Source of the DNA: Alcanivorax sp.
GTDB taxonomy: Bacteria > Pseudomonadota > Gammaproteobacteria > Pseudomonadales > Alcanivoracaceae
Length of the DNA stretch: 64,000 nucleotides
NCBI GenBank assembly: GCA_022449455.1
Contig: JAKUPL010000018.1
Location: 1 to 64,000 of the forward strand
Reading direction: 5' to 3'
Below the pieces are notes generated by a model. It did not search any database. It was not told the DNA's origin and saw nothing but the letters and a program-made list of their open reading frames with translations. Numbering within the stretch: the first letter of the stretch is position 1; each line of letters opens with the position of its first letter. The translations under genes were made by a program, and so were the position numbers. This document shows positions 44,199 through 53,570 of this stretch, piece by piece.

Positions 44199-44783
44199 TT
44201 ACTGGGCGACCGCATTGTTGTTAATCACGGTGTCGTTGGTGGCGGCGACCCGGTCGGTCACGTCGAATATCGTGTACGACAATGTCAACGTGGTGATGTG
44301 GTCCGGCAGCTCCGGGTCCAGATAGAAGATCATCGGCATTTCCTTGCGCTCCCCGGCCCCCAGGGTCTGCTGGTCAAAGCAGAAGCACTGGGTTTTGTGC
44401 AGGTAGCGCGCCGCTTCCCCGGGGGTCACGGACGGAATGCTCTGGGTGACGATCTGGCTGGTCTTCGGATTGCTGGCGTAGAAATTCACCAGGGTGATTT
44501 CCCCCGGATGCACCTTCACCCGACGGGTGGCGGACATGAAGTCCCCGTTCACGCCCTGGCCCCGCTGGGTGATGAATTCCACGGTCACGGTGCGGTCTTC
44601 CACGGTCCGTGCCGGACCCTCGGTGCTCGCCGTCGACGAGGTCTTTCCATTCAAACCGGTGATGTCACAGATCACGTCGTAGAACGGCACCATGGCGAAC
44701 GCGAACCCGAACATCGCCAGCGCCCAGATCAGGAGCTTGCGCAGGGTGCGCTTGTTGCGATGTTCAAGGCTGTCGTGACTCAT
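44199..44783 (-). CDS. ctaG: Cytochrome c oxidase copper chaperone CtaG (Cox11)
   Basis: CtaG delivers copper to the CuB site of subunit I. The 194-residue protein has one membrane helix (about 17-38) and a periplasmic immunoglobulin-like domain with the copper cysteines in KTQCFCFDQQTL near residue 131 and MPMIFYLDPEL near 148. It sits between coxA and coxC, as usual. Confidence 0.95.
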   Translation of the reverse strand: MSHDSLEHRNKRTLRKLLIWALAMFGFAFAMVPFYDVICDITGLNGKTSSTASTEGPARTVEDRTVTVEFITQRGQGVNGDFMSATRRVKVHPGEITLVNFYASNPKTSQIVTQSIPSVTPGEAARYLHKTQCFCFDQQTLGAGERKEMPMIFYLDPELPDHITTLTLSYTIFDVTDRVAATNDTVINNNAVAQ

Positions 44784-44804
44784 GGCGCCGTTATCCGTGA
44801 TCCG

Positions 44805-46406
44805 TTATTTCACCACCGGGGGCGTTTCAAAGGTATGGAACGGGGCCGGTGAGGGCACTTCCCATTCCAGACCCTCGGCACCGTCCCAGGGACGGGCCGC
44901 GGCCTTCTCGCCTTTCTTCATGGCGCACAGCAGACAGACCGCCAGGAAGAACAGCTGCGACAGACCGAACCAGAAACCACCGATGGAAATCCAGAAGTTG
45001 TAGTCCGCGAACTGCAGCGCGTAGTCGGCGTAGCGACGGGGCATGCCGGCCAGGCCCACGAAGTGCATCGGGAAGAACAGCAGGTTCACCGACAGCAGGG
45101 AGCTCCAGAAATGCAGCTCGCCGAGCAGCTTGTTGGGCATCACGCCGGACCACTTGGGCAGCCAGTAGTAGGCGGCGGCGAACATGCTGAACACCGCGCC
45201 GGTCACCAGTACGTAGTGGAAATGCGCCACCACGAAGTAGGTGTCGTGGTACTGGAAGTCCACCGGGGTGATCGCCAGCATCAGACCGGACAGGCCGCCA
45301 CAGGTGAACAGGATCACGAAGGCGATGGCCCACTTCATCGGCAGCTCGAAGGTCATCGAACCGCGCCACATGGTGGCCACCCAGTTGAACACCTTCACGC
45401 CGGTGGGTACCGAGATCAGCATGGTCATGTACATGAAGAACAGGGTGCCGGCCAGCGGCATGCCCACGGTGAACATGTGGTGGGCCCAGACCACGAAGCT
45501 GAGCAGCGCGATGGAGGCGGTGGCGTAGACCATGGAGGCGTAGCCGAACAGCTGCTTGCGCGCGAAGGTCGGAATGATGGACGACACGATCCCGAAGGCG
45601 GGCAGGATCATGATGTACACCTCGGGGTGCCCGAAGAACCAGAACACGTGCTGGAACAGCACCGGGTCACCGCCGCCGGCGGCGCTGAAGAAGCTGGTGC
45701 CGAAGTGGCGATCGGTAAGCATCATGGTCACCGCGCCGGCCAGCACCGGCATCACCGCGATCAGCAGGAAGGCGGTGATCAGCCAGGTCCATACGAACAG
45801 CGGCATTTTCATCAGGGTCATGCCCGGCGCGCGCAGGTTGAACACGGTCACGATCACGTTGATCGCGCCCATGATCGAGGAGATCCCCATCATGTGCACG
45901 GACAGGATGAACAGGTCGGTGGAGGCCGGGCCGTACTCGGTGGAGAGCGGCGCGTAGAAGGTCCAGCCGAAGTTCGGCGCGCTCGGGTGGCCGGCGCCGA
46001 AGGCGCTCATGAACACCGAGCTCAGCAGGATCAGGAACGCGAACGGCAGAATCCAGAACGACCAGTTGTTCATGCGCGGCAGCGCCATGTCCGGCGCGCC
46101 GATCATCAGCGGAATCATCCAGTTGGCGAACCCGACGAAGCCCGGCATGACGGCGCCGAACACCATGGCGAGGCCATGGACGGTGGTCATCTGGTTGAAG
46201 AATTCCGGGTCCACGAACTGCATGCCCGGTTCCAGCAACTCAGTACGGATCACCATGGCCAGCAGGCCACCCACCAGGAACATGATGAAGCTGAACCACA
46301 GGTACAGCGTGCCAATGTCCTTATGGTTGGTGCTGAACAGCCAGCGTTTCAGGCCGGTCGGGGCGTGGTGATGATGGTCATCGTGTGCAGCGGCAGCGGT
46401 ACTCAT
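44805..46406 (-). CDS. coxA: Cytochrome c oxidase subunit I (aa3 type)
   Basis: The 533-residue protein has 12 predicted helices and the heme-copper site: the His-Tyr cross-link motif GHPEVYIMILP (about residue 255), a VWAHHMF pair of CuB histidines and VVAHFHYVL with the heme histidines. Glu in the GHPEVY segment indicates an A-type D-channel oxidase. The N terminus has a His-rich AHDDHHHHAP stretch of unclear role. The ATG at 46406 has GGAGGGGAGAG upstream. It follows coxB by 14 bases. Confidence 0.97.
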   Translation of the reverse strand: MSTAAAAHDDHHHHAPTGLKRWLFSTNHKDIGTLYLWFSFIMFLVGGLLAMVIRTELLEPGMQFVDPEFFNQMTTVHGLAMVFGAVMPGFVGFANWMIPLMIGAPDMALPRMNNWSFWILPFAFLILLSSVFMSAFGAGHPSAPNFGWTFYAPLSTEYGPASTDLFILSVHMMGISSIMGAINVIVTVFNLRAPGMTLMKMPLFVWTWLITAFLLIAVMPVLAGAVTMMLTDRHFGTSFFSAAGGGDPVLFQHVFWFFGHPEVYIMILPAFGIVSSIIPTFARKQLFGYASMVYATASIALLSFVVWAHHMFTVGMPLAGTLFFMYMTMLISVPTGVKVFNWVATMWRGSMTFELPMKWAIAFVILFTCGGLSGLMLAITPVDFQYHDTYFVVAHFHYVLVTGAVFSMFAAAYYWLPKWSGVMPNKLLGELHFWSSLLSVNLLFFPMHFVGLAGMPRRYADYALQFADYNFWISIGGFWFGLSQLFFLAVCLLCAMKKGEKAAARPWDGAEGLEWEVPSPAPFHTFETPPVVK

Positions 46407-46420
46407 CGCTCTCCCCTCCC

Positions 46421-47629
46421 TCACTCTTGTTCGTAGACGTCTTCGGGTTGAATCAGGTCGCCGGTCTCGTTACCCCAGGCGTTACGCTCGTAGGTAATGA
46501 CGGAGGCGATCTGGCGCGGTGACAACTGGGCGGCGAAAGCGGGCATGGCGCCACGGCCTTCCACCAGCACATGGATGTGCTCTTCCAGATGTTCTTCCTG
46601 GGTGGCGAAGTCGCTGCCCGCGAACGGCAGGCCCACACCGCCTTCCCCATTGTTGCCATGACACACGGCGCAGTTGCCGGCGTAGGTCTGCTGGCCGAGC
46701 TCCATGGCCTCGTCCAGATCGGCGAACGGCGTCAGGTCCGGGGCCGCGGCGGCCTCTTCCTTCTTCTGCGCCAGCCAGTCGGCGAACTCGGCCTGGCTCA
46801 CCACCTTGGCCTCGATGGGCATGAAGGCGTGGTTCTTGCCGCACAGCTCGGCGCACTGACCATAGTAGGTGCCTTCCTTGCCTTCGGGAACCTTGGCCCA
46901 GGTCTCGTTGACAAAGCCGGGGATGGCGTCCTTCTTGCCGCCGAAGTCCGGCACCCAGAAGGAGTGGATCACGTCGGCGGAGGTGACCAGGAAACGCACT
47001 TTCTGGCCGGACGGCAGCACCAGGGGCTGGTCCACTTCCAGGTTGTAGTTGGCGCCTTTCTCGGGGAACTCGTTGCCCACGGCGTCCTGGGCGGTGCCGT
47101 AGGGGAACAGGCCGCCGGCGAGCACCGGGTTGTTGATCTGTTCCGGCGGGGTGGCGATGTTGGACATGAAGGAGACGCCGATATTGTTGTCGTCGGCGTA
47201 GGTGAGGTACTCGTACTCCCACTTCCAGCGATGGCCGGTGACCTTCACGGTGAGTTCCGCGTCGGAGGAGTCATCCAGCTCGATCAGCACGCGGGTGGCG
47301 GGCACCGCCATGGCGATCAGGATGATGAACGGAATGACCGTCCACAGGACCTCCAGGAACACGTGCTCGTGGAACGTGGCCGGGTTCGGATGGCGGGAAC
47401 GGCGGTGACGGATCATGGAGATCAGAATCAGGCCGAACACCAGCAAGCCGATGATGGTGACGATCCAGAGGATGGTGGTGTGAAGATCGTACACTTCCTG
47501 GCTGACCGCGGTGACCCCGGGCCGCAGGTTGTGGTCGGAACGTTCAGTCCAGTCGCTGGCCACGGCCATGCCGCTGATCATCAGCGAAATGAGACCGACC
47601 GCCGCGCGGTGGAACAGAGTTGACTGCAT
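46421..47629 (-). CDS. coxB: Cytochrome c oxidase subunit II with fused cytochrome c domain
   Basis: The 402-residue protein has a signal peptide, two membrane helices (about 50-75 and 92-112), a CuA domain with ligands in CAELCGKNHAFM near residue 250, and a C-terminal cytochrome c domain with heme motif CAVCH near 322 and a distal methionine in GAMPAFAAQ near 362. The fusion makes it a caa3-like subunit II that can take electrons through its own heme c. It leads the operon coxB-coxA-ctaG-coxC. Confidence 0.96.
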   Translation of the reverse strand: MQSTLFHRAAVGLISLMISGMAVASDWTERSDHNLRPGVTAVSQEVYDLHTTILWIVTIIGLLVFGLILISMIRHRRSRHPNPATFHEHVFLEVLWTVIPFIILIAMAVPATRVLIELDDSSDAELTVKVTGHRWKWEYEYLTYADDNNIGVSFMSNIATPPEQINNPVLAGGLFPYGTAQDAVGNEFPEKGANYNLEVDQPLVLPSGQKVRFLVTSADVIHSFWVPDFGGKKDAIPGFVNETWAKVPEGKEGTYYGQCAELCGKNHAFMPIEAKVVSQAEFADWLAQKKEEAAAAPDLTPFADLDEAMELGQQTYAGNCAVCHGNNGEGGVGLPFAGSDFATQEEHLEEHIHVLVEGRGAMPAFAAQLSPRQIASVITYERNAWGNETGDLIQPEDVYEQE

Positions 47630-48032
47630 GCGTTAGCTCCCTGTTTTCCCCAGCGAGTCCCCCCCGGAACAAGGGGGCACGCCTTTTCTTTTGCCGTCAC
47701 CGGCACCTGGAAAGCGAGTTTCAGGATAAGATGCTGTGGAGCCCTGCCGGGGCCCTGCCCGGAAGGGCGGGGGCGGCCAAGGGGGTGGCCAAAAACCCGC
47801 CTTATTATTGAGAAAATCGCCTTAGAACAATCACTTACAGGAAGTGAGGAAAAAGGCGGCGGTCTCCCAGGGTGCGGCAAAATGCCCCACGGCATTGTGG
47901 GCCGTAACTCTAGTCATTCAAAGGGGCAAAGTCCAGCCGCCAGGCCCGCAAAACAACGGCTTGCGGGGGATGCCGGACGATCAATCTGTGCTAGACTGCG
48001 CGCCCGTTTCAGGCACTCATACCTCCCGGATC
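47630..48032. other. Intergenic region between coxB and the DUF1820 gene
   Basis: This 403-base divergent gap should hold the promoters of the cox operon and of the DUF1820 gene. I see GC-rich hairpin-forming stretches (47745-47790), an AT-rich patch around 47800-47835, a short CACTT-N5-AAGTG inverted repeat at 47832-47846, a CCCAC/GTGGG hairpin near 47885-47900, and a TAGACT -10-like box about 35 bases before the DUF1820 ATG. No gene is evident. Confidence 0.5.
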
Positions 48033-48365
48033 ATGTCGAAAAGCCGTCAAATCTATCGGGTTATTTTCCTCAACCAGGGCCAGATCTACGAAATCTACGT
48101 AGGTCAGATCTACGCCAGCGACCTTTATGGCTTTATCGAAGTGGAAGAATTCCTGTTCGGTGAGCGGGCGCAGATGGTGGTGGACCCCTCCGAGGAGAAG
48201 CTCAAGAACCAGTTCGCCGGGGTGCAGCGTTCCTTTATTCCCATGCACGCGGTGATCCGCATCGACGAGGTGGAGAAGGAAGGCGTGGGCAAGATCACCG
48301 AGGCGGGCAGCAACGTCACCGCCTTTCCCCTGCCGTTCGGCCCCGGTGGCGGCAAGAAGACCTGA
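48033..48365 (+). CDS. DUF1820 family protein
   Basis: The 110-residue cytosolic protein has the DUF1820 pattern: YRVIFLNQGQIYEIYVGQIY near the N terminus, SDLYGFIEVEEFLFGE, and RSFIPMHAVIRIDEV. The family is confined to gammaproteobacteria and has no known function. The ATG at 48033 follows a TAGACT box. The gene stands alone between the cox operon and a gene-free stretch. Confidence 0.88.
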   Translation: MSKSRQIYRVIFLNQGQIYEIYVGQIYASDLYGFIEVEEFLFGERAQMVVDPSEEKLKNQFAGVQRSFIPMHAVIRIDEVEKEGVGKITEAGSNVTAFPLPFGPGGGKKT

Positions 48366-48725
48366 GCCTTTCTGAATGAGTACGGCAAAAAAGAAGGGCG
48401 TCAGCCTGACTGTACGCCCGGAGGGTTGCCTGATTGTATTGGGAGACTCACTGGGTTAGTGCCGTATCGGTGGAGGAAGTTCCCCACCTGGCGTTCCCAT
48501 CCCGACAAATTTTCGAATCAGCGCATCGTATTCGGTCCGACCGCGCCGGCGGAGCGCTTGCGTCCTTGCTCCCTGGCCCTCCCTGATGGCCTTGCGCCCA
48601 CCAACAATCGCGCCGTCGGTACGCAGTCAGAGGCTTGCGCGGGGCAGTCGTTCCTGGCCCGGCAAGGAACTGTGAACGACCGCACGCCGGTTTTTCGAAT
48701 TTAACCTTTGGCGCTCCGGCCCGGG
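48366..48725. other. Gene-free stretch with possible structured RNA or element remnant
   Basis: No convincing coding frame covers these 360 bases. TACGGCA (48381-48387) and TGCCGTA (48460-48466) form an exact 7-base stem enclosing a smaller hairpin GGGCGT/ACGCCC (48396-48419). A near-perfect GGTGG/CCACC hairpin follows near 48470-48490. Two direct copies of TTTTCGAAT lie at 48511 and 48692. Base composition looks less GC-rich than in neighbours. A small RNA, a long 3' UTR or a decayed element are all possible. Confidence 0.35.
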
Positions 48726-48914
48726 TCAGTCCCGCCGGTCCCGGTCGGGGCCGGGCACGAACAGGGTGGGGCTGTTCTCCGCCACGTCGTCTTTCACCGA
48801 GCGGGCTTCGCCGGCCTGATCGCCGCCCCAAACGGTGCGGGCCAGATCAGCCTGGGCGGGCAGCCAGAGGGCGGAGGTGATGGCGATCAGACCCTGGATG
48901 GCCAGTTTGGTCAT
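48726..48914 (-). CDS. Small exported peptide, unknown function
   Basis: The 62-residue frame starts at an ATG with AGGAG eight bases upstream and begins with a plausible signal peptide (MTKLAIQGLIAITSALWLPAQA), followed by a short polar, charged mature part ending PGPDRDRRD. I recognise no family. The support is the ribosome site plus signal peptide; without comparative data it could be spurious. Confidence 0.5.
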   Translation of the reverse strand: MTKLAIQGLIAITSALWLPAQADLARTVWGGDQAGEARSVKDDVAENSPTLFVPGPDRDRRD

Positions 48915-49103
48915 GGCGAGCACTCCTGAACGGCAATGATTTCCATTTTTGAACGGCCAGGGGGGCGCCGGTTCCCGATCAGGGGCACTTTCCACCGCGC
49001 AGGGGCGGGGCCGGGTCCGAAAACGTCCACATCGGAGGGCTGCCGCATTGCCGGTGGTCGCCGGCGCCGTGTTTAATGGCAACGTTTTTATCGGGAGAAA
49101 CGC

Positions 49104-49829
49104 ATGAGTGATATCGTTAATCAGGCCATCGACTACGAGGTGGACGGCCGCACCTTCCAGGGCCATCTTCTTTATCTGCGCGGCGCCAGCCCCAGTCGCG
49201 CCCTGCTGATGGCCCCCAATTTCTTCGGCATCAGCGACGCCGCCATCGCCCAGGCGGAACGTCAATTGGACAACACCCGGGCGATTTTCGTGCTGGACCC
49301 GTTCGGCAAGGACGTGCGCCCGCAAACCCCGGACCAGGCCATGGAGGCCATGGGCGCGGCGCGTGCCGACAATGCCGCCCTGCGCGCGCGGCTGCGCGGC
49401 GCCCTGGCGGTGCTGGAGCGGGAGGCCGGTGAGCTGGGCATCGCCCGGGACCGGCTGGCGATGCTCGGCTTCTGTTTCGGTGGTGCCTGTGCCCTGGAGC
49501 TGGCCCGCGACGGCGCTGATCTGCGCGCCTTTGTCAGCTTCCACGGCCTGCTGGATACGCCGGCGCCGGCCGCCGGCCCGGTGAAGGGCAGCGTGCTGGT
49601 GCTGAACGGCGCCGACGATCCCATGGTCAGTGAGGACTCACTGAAGGCGTTCAAGAAGGAAATGGACGGGGCCGGCGCGGACTGGCAGCTCACCCATTTC
49701 GGTGGGGCGGTGCATTCCTTCACCGACCCGGGGGCGAACATGCCGGGCCGCTCGGTCTACGACCCGAAAGTGTCGCGGCGCGCCTTCGCGGCCATGGACG
49801 ATCTGTTCGACGAGGTGTTCAGCGCCTGA
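49104..49829 (+). CDS. Dienelactone hydrolase family protein
   Basis: The 241-residue alpha/beta hydrolase has the nucleophile elbow GFCFGGAC near residue 122, with Cys as nucleophile as in dienelactone hydrolases, an aspartate in NGADDPMV near 175 and the catalytic histidine in GGAVHSFTDP near 205. It probably hydrolyses a lactone or ester in the cytosol. GGGAGAAA precedes the ATG. A small REP-like hairpin lies just after its stop, before a convergent esterase gene. Confidence 0.9.
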   Translation: MSDIVNQAIDYEVDGRTFQGHLLYLRGASPSRALLMAPNFFGISDAAIAQAERQLDNTRAIFVLDPFGKDVRPQTPDQAMEAMGAARADNAALRARLRGALAVLEREAGELGIARDRLAMLGFCFGGACALELARDGADLRAFVSFHGLLDTPAPAAGPVKGSVLVLNGADDPMVSEDSLKAFKKEMDGAGADWQLTHFGGAVHSFTDPGANMPGRSVYDPKVSRRAFAAMDDLFDEVFSA

Positions 49830-49830
49830 A

Positions 49831-49846
49831 GCGGTCGTTCGACCGC
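49831..49846. repeat. Short REP-like hairpin
   Basis: GCGGTCG-TT-CGACCGC is an exact inverted repeat with the same core as the hairpin at 25083-25106. Both sit just after a plus-strand stop codon in a tight convergent gap. Confidence 0.6.
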
Positions 49847-49854
49847 GATCGCCG

Positions 49855-50505
49855 TTAATCGAGGACCCGCGCCAGGAAGGCGGCAATGTCCTGGATCTCC
49901 TCCAGGCATACCGCGTGCTCCATCGGGTAGGTCTTGTACTCGGTGGGGTAGCCCTTGGCACTCAGGGTGTCCGCCGCCCGGCGGCCGCCCTGTTCCGGCA
50001 CCATCGGATCGAAGGTGCCGTGGGCGATGAACACCGGCAGGCCGGCGTTGGCCTCGCTGAACGCCACGCTGTCGGCGGTGGCGAAGTAGGTGGACAGCGC
50101 CATCAGCCCGGCCAGCTTTTGCGGATGCCGCAGGGCCGCTTCATAGGCCACCGCGCCCCCCTGGGAAAAGCCGGCCACCACGATGCGGTCGGCGGGCACG
50201 CCGCGCTCGATTTCCCGCTCGATCAGCGCGTCCACCTGGGCGGCGGACCGGCGGATGCCGTCCTCGTCCACCGGGCTGGTGCCGCCCAGGCCGGCGATGT
50301 CGTACCAGGCCGGCATCACCATGCCGCCGTTCACCGTCACCGGGATTTGCGGGGCATGGGGAAACACGAAGCGGGTGCGCTTGCGACCCAGCTCCGGCAC
50401 CACCGGCTCGAAGTCGTGGCCGCTGGCGCCCAGGCCGTGCAGCCAGATCACGCTGGAGTCCGCGGGTTGTTGCGGGTCCAGTTCCACGCAGGGCAGATAG
50501 TCCAT
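49855..50505 (-). CDS. Carboxylesterase / phospholipase-type alpha/beta hydrolase
   Basis: The 216-residue protein matches the abhydrolase_2 carboxylesterase family: VIWLHGLGASGHDFEPVVPEL near residue 24, the nucleophile GFSQGGAVAYE near 112, the acid in HGTFDPMVP near 166 and MEHAVCLEEI with the histidine near 198. I chose the ATG at 50505, six bases after AAGGAG; an ATG 15 bases earlier precedes that site. It follows rapA by 23 bases on the same strand. Confidence 0.9.
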   Translation of the reverse strand: MDYLPCVELDPQQPADSSVIWLHGLGASGHDFEPVVPELGRKRTRFVFPHAPQIPVTVNGGMVMPAWYDIAGLGGTSPVDEDGIRRSAAQVDALIEREIERGVPADRIVVAGFSQGGAVAYEAALRHPQKLAGLMALSTYFATADSVAFSEANAGLPVFIAHGTFDPMVPEQGGRRAADTLSAKGYPTEYKTYPMEHAVCLEEIQDIAAFLARVLD

Positions 50506-50528
50506 GCTGTTCTCCTTCAATGGCCGGT

Positions 50529-53408
50529 TCAGTTGCCGGCGACGATGACGCGCACCGCCTCCAGGCGGAAGCGGGCATCGCCGATGCGCTCTTCCAGGGC
50601 CTCGGTCTGCCGTTCCAGGTAGGTGATTTCCTCCTCCCGGACCAGCGGGTTCTTGTCACGCAGGGCACGCAGCCGGCGCAGCGCCTGATCCTGGCTGTCG
50701 CGCATCGCCGCCAGGGCCTGCTCGATCACCGCCCGGGCCTGGCCGGCTGCGTTCCGCTCGTCGTCCTTGAGCAGTTGCTCCAGCAGGCCCTTCTGGCTGG
50801 CCACGATCTTGCGCGCCAGCGGCTTCTCCAGCTTGTGGCACTGCCGGCACAGGGCGTCGTGGGTGATCGCCGAGGACAGGTCGCGGCCGTTGGCGTCCAG
50901 CAGCCGGCGCACCGTGGTCACCGGCAGAAAGCGGTCCGCCTGCAAATGGCGGGGCGCCACCGGCTCCACCGTGTAGACCGCCTCCACCAGCAGGGTGCCG
51001 GCCTTGATCTTGGGATTCTTGAGCAGGCTCACCGAGGCCTTGCCGCGGTGCTCGTCAAGAATCAGATCCAGGGCGCCGCCCACCAGCGGATGCTCCCAGG
51101 TGAGGAACTGCATGTCGTCGCGGGCGATGGCGGTGCCGCGCCGGTCGGTGACGGTGACGCCTTCCTCGGGCAGGTGCGGGAATGGCTCGCGCAGGTGCGG
51201 CCCGGGCTTGAGAATCCAGGCGTCGTCGGAGTGCTCTTCCTGGTCCACGCCGTAGTGGTCGAACACCCGGGTCATGAACGGCCAGGGGCTGTCGGCGTCG
51301 GCGGCGGCCAGTTGTTCCTTGAGGGTCTCCGCCCGAACGGGGTCGAAGGAGGCCAGCTCCAGCAGCCGGTCGCGGCCCTGTTCCAGCCGCTCGCGCAGGG
51401 CGCCGGCCTCGCGGCGGGTCAGGCTCACCAGGTCGTCCAGCAGGGCGCCGTCGTCCGGCTTGGTGAGCGCGGCCTCCAGGGCCTCGCCGGTGCGCTGGCG
51501 GATTTCGTGGCCGGCGGGATTGGTGTGCTCGAAGGCGTTCATGCCCTGGTGGTACCAGTGGAACAGTACCTCCTGGGCGTGGCCCTGGAAGTAGGGCACA
51601 TGGATTTGTACGTCCTCGCTCTGGCCGATGCGGTCCAGGCGGCCGATGCGCTGCTCCAGCAGGTCCGGGTCCAGGGGCAGGTCCATCAGCACCAGATGGT
51701 GGGCGAACTGGAAGTTGCGGCCCTCGGAGCCAATCTCCGAACAGATCAGTGCCTGGGCGCCGTCCTCGTGGTCGGCGAAATAGGCGGCGGCCCGGTCGCG
51801 CTCGATCAGGTCCATGCCTTCATGGAACACCGCCAGGTTCATGCCCAGCTTGTAGCCGCAATGGGCGTGCAGGTCGATGGCGGTGTCGCGGCGGGCGCAG
51901 ATCACCAGCACCTTGTCGCCCCGGTGTTCCTTGAGAAAACGTTCCAGCCAGGTGACGCGCGGGTCCTCGCCGCACCAGCGGTCGTCGCCGAAGCCGGCTT
52001 CCGGGTACAGGCGCAGGGCCAGTTCCTCGTCCGCGTCCACCCGGTAGTTGTCCGGCAGCGCCAGCGGCTCGCCGTGCACCTGGCGGGCCGGGAAGCCGGC
52101 CACGTTCTGGCGGGTATTGCGGAACATCACCCGGCCCGGGCCGAAGCGGTCCAGCAGCTCGGCCAGCACCGCTTCGCGGTGGGCTTCGTCCACGGTCTCG
52201 TCGGGCAGCAACGCGGCGGCGCGTTGCTTCAGATCCGCCGGCCAGTGGTCCTGGTCGTGCAGTTCGCCGACCAGCGCCGCCACCTCCCGGTAGCGTTCCT
52301 GTTCGGCCACGAAGGCGTCCAGGTCCGGGTAGCGGTCCGGGTCCAGCAGGCGCAGCCGGGCGAAGTGGCTTTCCAGGCCGAGCTGTTCCGGGGTGGCGGT
52401 GAGCAGCAGCAGGCCGCGGCTGGCGCCGGCCAGTTGCTCCACCCGCCGGTAGGCCTCGGAGGGCGCGTCCGGCGACCAGTGCAGATGGTGGGCCTCGTCG
52501 ACGATCACCAGGTCCCAGTCCGCCGCCGCCAGGCTGTCGATGTCGCAGCCCTCCAGGAAGGCGGTGCTGCACAGCACCAGCTGCTCGGAAAGAAACGGGT
52601 TGTCGTCGATCTCCGGCGCGTCGCCTTCGCCTTCCGACTCGGCGAACAGATCCGCCAGCATCTCCTTGACCTCGTCCACGCTGGGGCGGGAGAGGGCGTT
52701 GAGGCGTTCCTCGTCGAAGATCGAAAAGCGCAGATTGAAACGCCGCGCCATTTCCACGAACCACTGGTGCACCAGGGCGTCGGGCACCACGATCAGGGCA
52801 CGGCGGGCGCGGCCGGTTTCCAGCTGCTGGTGCAGGATCAGGCCCGCTTCGATGGTCTTGCCCAGGCCCACTTCGTCGGCCAGCAGCACCCGGGGCGCAT
52901 AGCGGCGTGCCACCTGGTCGGCGATGTGCAACTGGTGGCCGATCAGATCGATGCGCGGGCCGCGCAGGCCCTGGATCGGGGAGCCCTCGCGGCGGGCGCG
53001 GGCCTGCAGCGCGGCCACCCGCAGCTCGAACCAGCGGTTTGACGACAGCTGATTGGTAAGCAGCCGGTCCAGGGCGCCGCTCAGGCGCAGCCGGTGGCCG
53101 AGCAAGGACTCCGGCACCGGCTGTACATTGTCCGGCTCGTCGGCGGGGTAGGCGTGATAGACCACCAGGCCGTTGTGGTCCTCCACGTCCTTGACCACCA
53201 GGTCCAGGCCGTCGCCGGTGGTCAGCGTATCGCCCACGTCGAAGGTAATGCGCGACAGCGGCGCGTTGTTCTTCGCGTAGGTACGTTCTTCTTCCACGGC
53301 CGGGTAACTGACCGTCACCAGACGGTAGTCCACCTCCTTGATCAGTCCGAGCCCCAGTTCGGTCTCGGATTCGCTGAGCCAGCGCTGGCCGGGGGTAAAT
53401 TCGGTCAT
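50529..53408 (-). CDS. rapA: RNA polymerase-associated ATPase RapA
   Basis: RapA is a Swi2/Snf2-type ATPase that recycles RNA polymerase after transcription. The 959-residue protein begins FTPGQRWLSESETELGLG as RapA does (two N-terminal Tudor-like domains, about residues 1-110), then has Walker A ADEVGLGKTIEAGLI near 177, the DEAH box IVDEAHHLHW near 295, and the C-terminal helicase motif GRLDRIGQSEDVQIHVPY near 595. The extended C-terminal domain is complete. I chose the ATG at 53408 (MTEFTPGQRW). Confidence 0.95.
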   Translation of the reverse strand: MTEFTPGQRWLSESETELGLGLIKEVDYRLVTVSYPAVEEERTYAKNNAPLSRITFDVGDTLTTGDGLDLVVKDVEDHNGLVVYHAYPADEPDNVQPVPESLLGHRLRLSGALDRLLTNQLSSNRWFELRVAALQARARREGSPIQGLRGPRIDLIGHQLHIADQVARRYAPRVLLADEVGLGKTIEAGLILHQQLETGRARRALIVVPDALVHQWFVEMARRFNLRFSIFDEERLNALSRPSVDEVKEMLADLFAESEGEGDAPEIDDNPFLSEQLVLCSTAFLEGCDIDSLAAADWDLVIVDEAHHLHWSPDAPSEAYRRVEQLAGASRGLLLLTATPEQLGLESHFARLRLLDPDRYPDLDAFVAEQERYREVAALVGELHDQDHWPADLKQRAAALLPDETVDEAHREAVLAELLDRFGPGRVMFRNTRQNVAGFPARQVHGEPLALPDNYRVDADEELALRLYPEAGFGDDRWCGEDPRVTWLERFLKEHRGDKVLVICARRDTAIDLHAHCGYKLGMNLAVFHEGMDLIERDRAAAYFADHEDGAQALICSEIGSEGRNFQFAHHLVLMDLPLDPDLLEQRIGRLDRIGQSEDVQIHVPYFQGHAQEVLFHWYHQGMNAFEHTNPAGHEIRQRTGEALEAALTKPDDGALLDDLVSLTRREAGALRERLEQGRDRLLELASFDPVRAETLKEQLAAADADSPWPFMTRVFDHYGVDQEEHSDDAWILKPGPHLREPFPHLPEEGVTVTDRRGTAIARDDMQFLTWEHPLVGGALDLILDEHRGKASVSLLKNPKIKAGTLLVEAVYTVEPVAPRHLQADRFLPVTTVRRLLDANGRDLSSAITHDALCRQCHKLEKPLARKIVASQKGLLEQLLKDDERNAAGQARAVIEQALAAMRDSQDQALRRLRALRDKNPLVREEEITYLERQTEALEERIGDARFRLEAVRVIVAGN

Positions 53409-53488
53409 GGCTATCCTGTGGCCGATCAATTGGGGAGCGGGATTATACGGGTTCGGCCGCGTCGGCGCGATGAAAGCGCCGATTCAAT

Positions 53489-53570
53489 TCGCGATACAGG
53501 ATGCAGGATACAGGGTGAAGGAGTGGCACGGTGCCAACCCTGTACCCTTCATCCTGCATCCTGTATCGAA
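53489..53570. repeat. Composite palindromic repeat, copy 2 (CAGGAT type)
   Basis: The left arm (53489-53521) carries GCGATACAGGATGCAGG, ATACAGGG and TGAAGG; the right arm (53544-53570) carries their complement with one ATACAGG unit fewer. The centre is a GTGGCACGGTGCCAAC stretch. The inner units match copy 1 at 487-592, but the outer hairpins differ: here GAATTCTTT-TC-AAAGAATTC abuts the right end at 53567-53586. As at copy 1, the element overlaps the 3' end of a minus-strand gene and supplies its final codons and stop. Confidence 0.85.

Noticed and set aside
48426-48704. Plus-strand open frame of about 92 codons in the gene-free stretch.
   Set aside because: It has no ribosome site, no recognisable domain and an amino-acid make-up unlike the neighbours' proteins.
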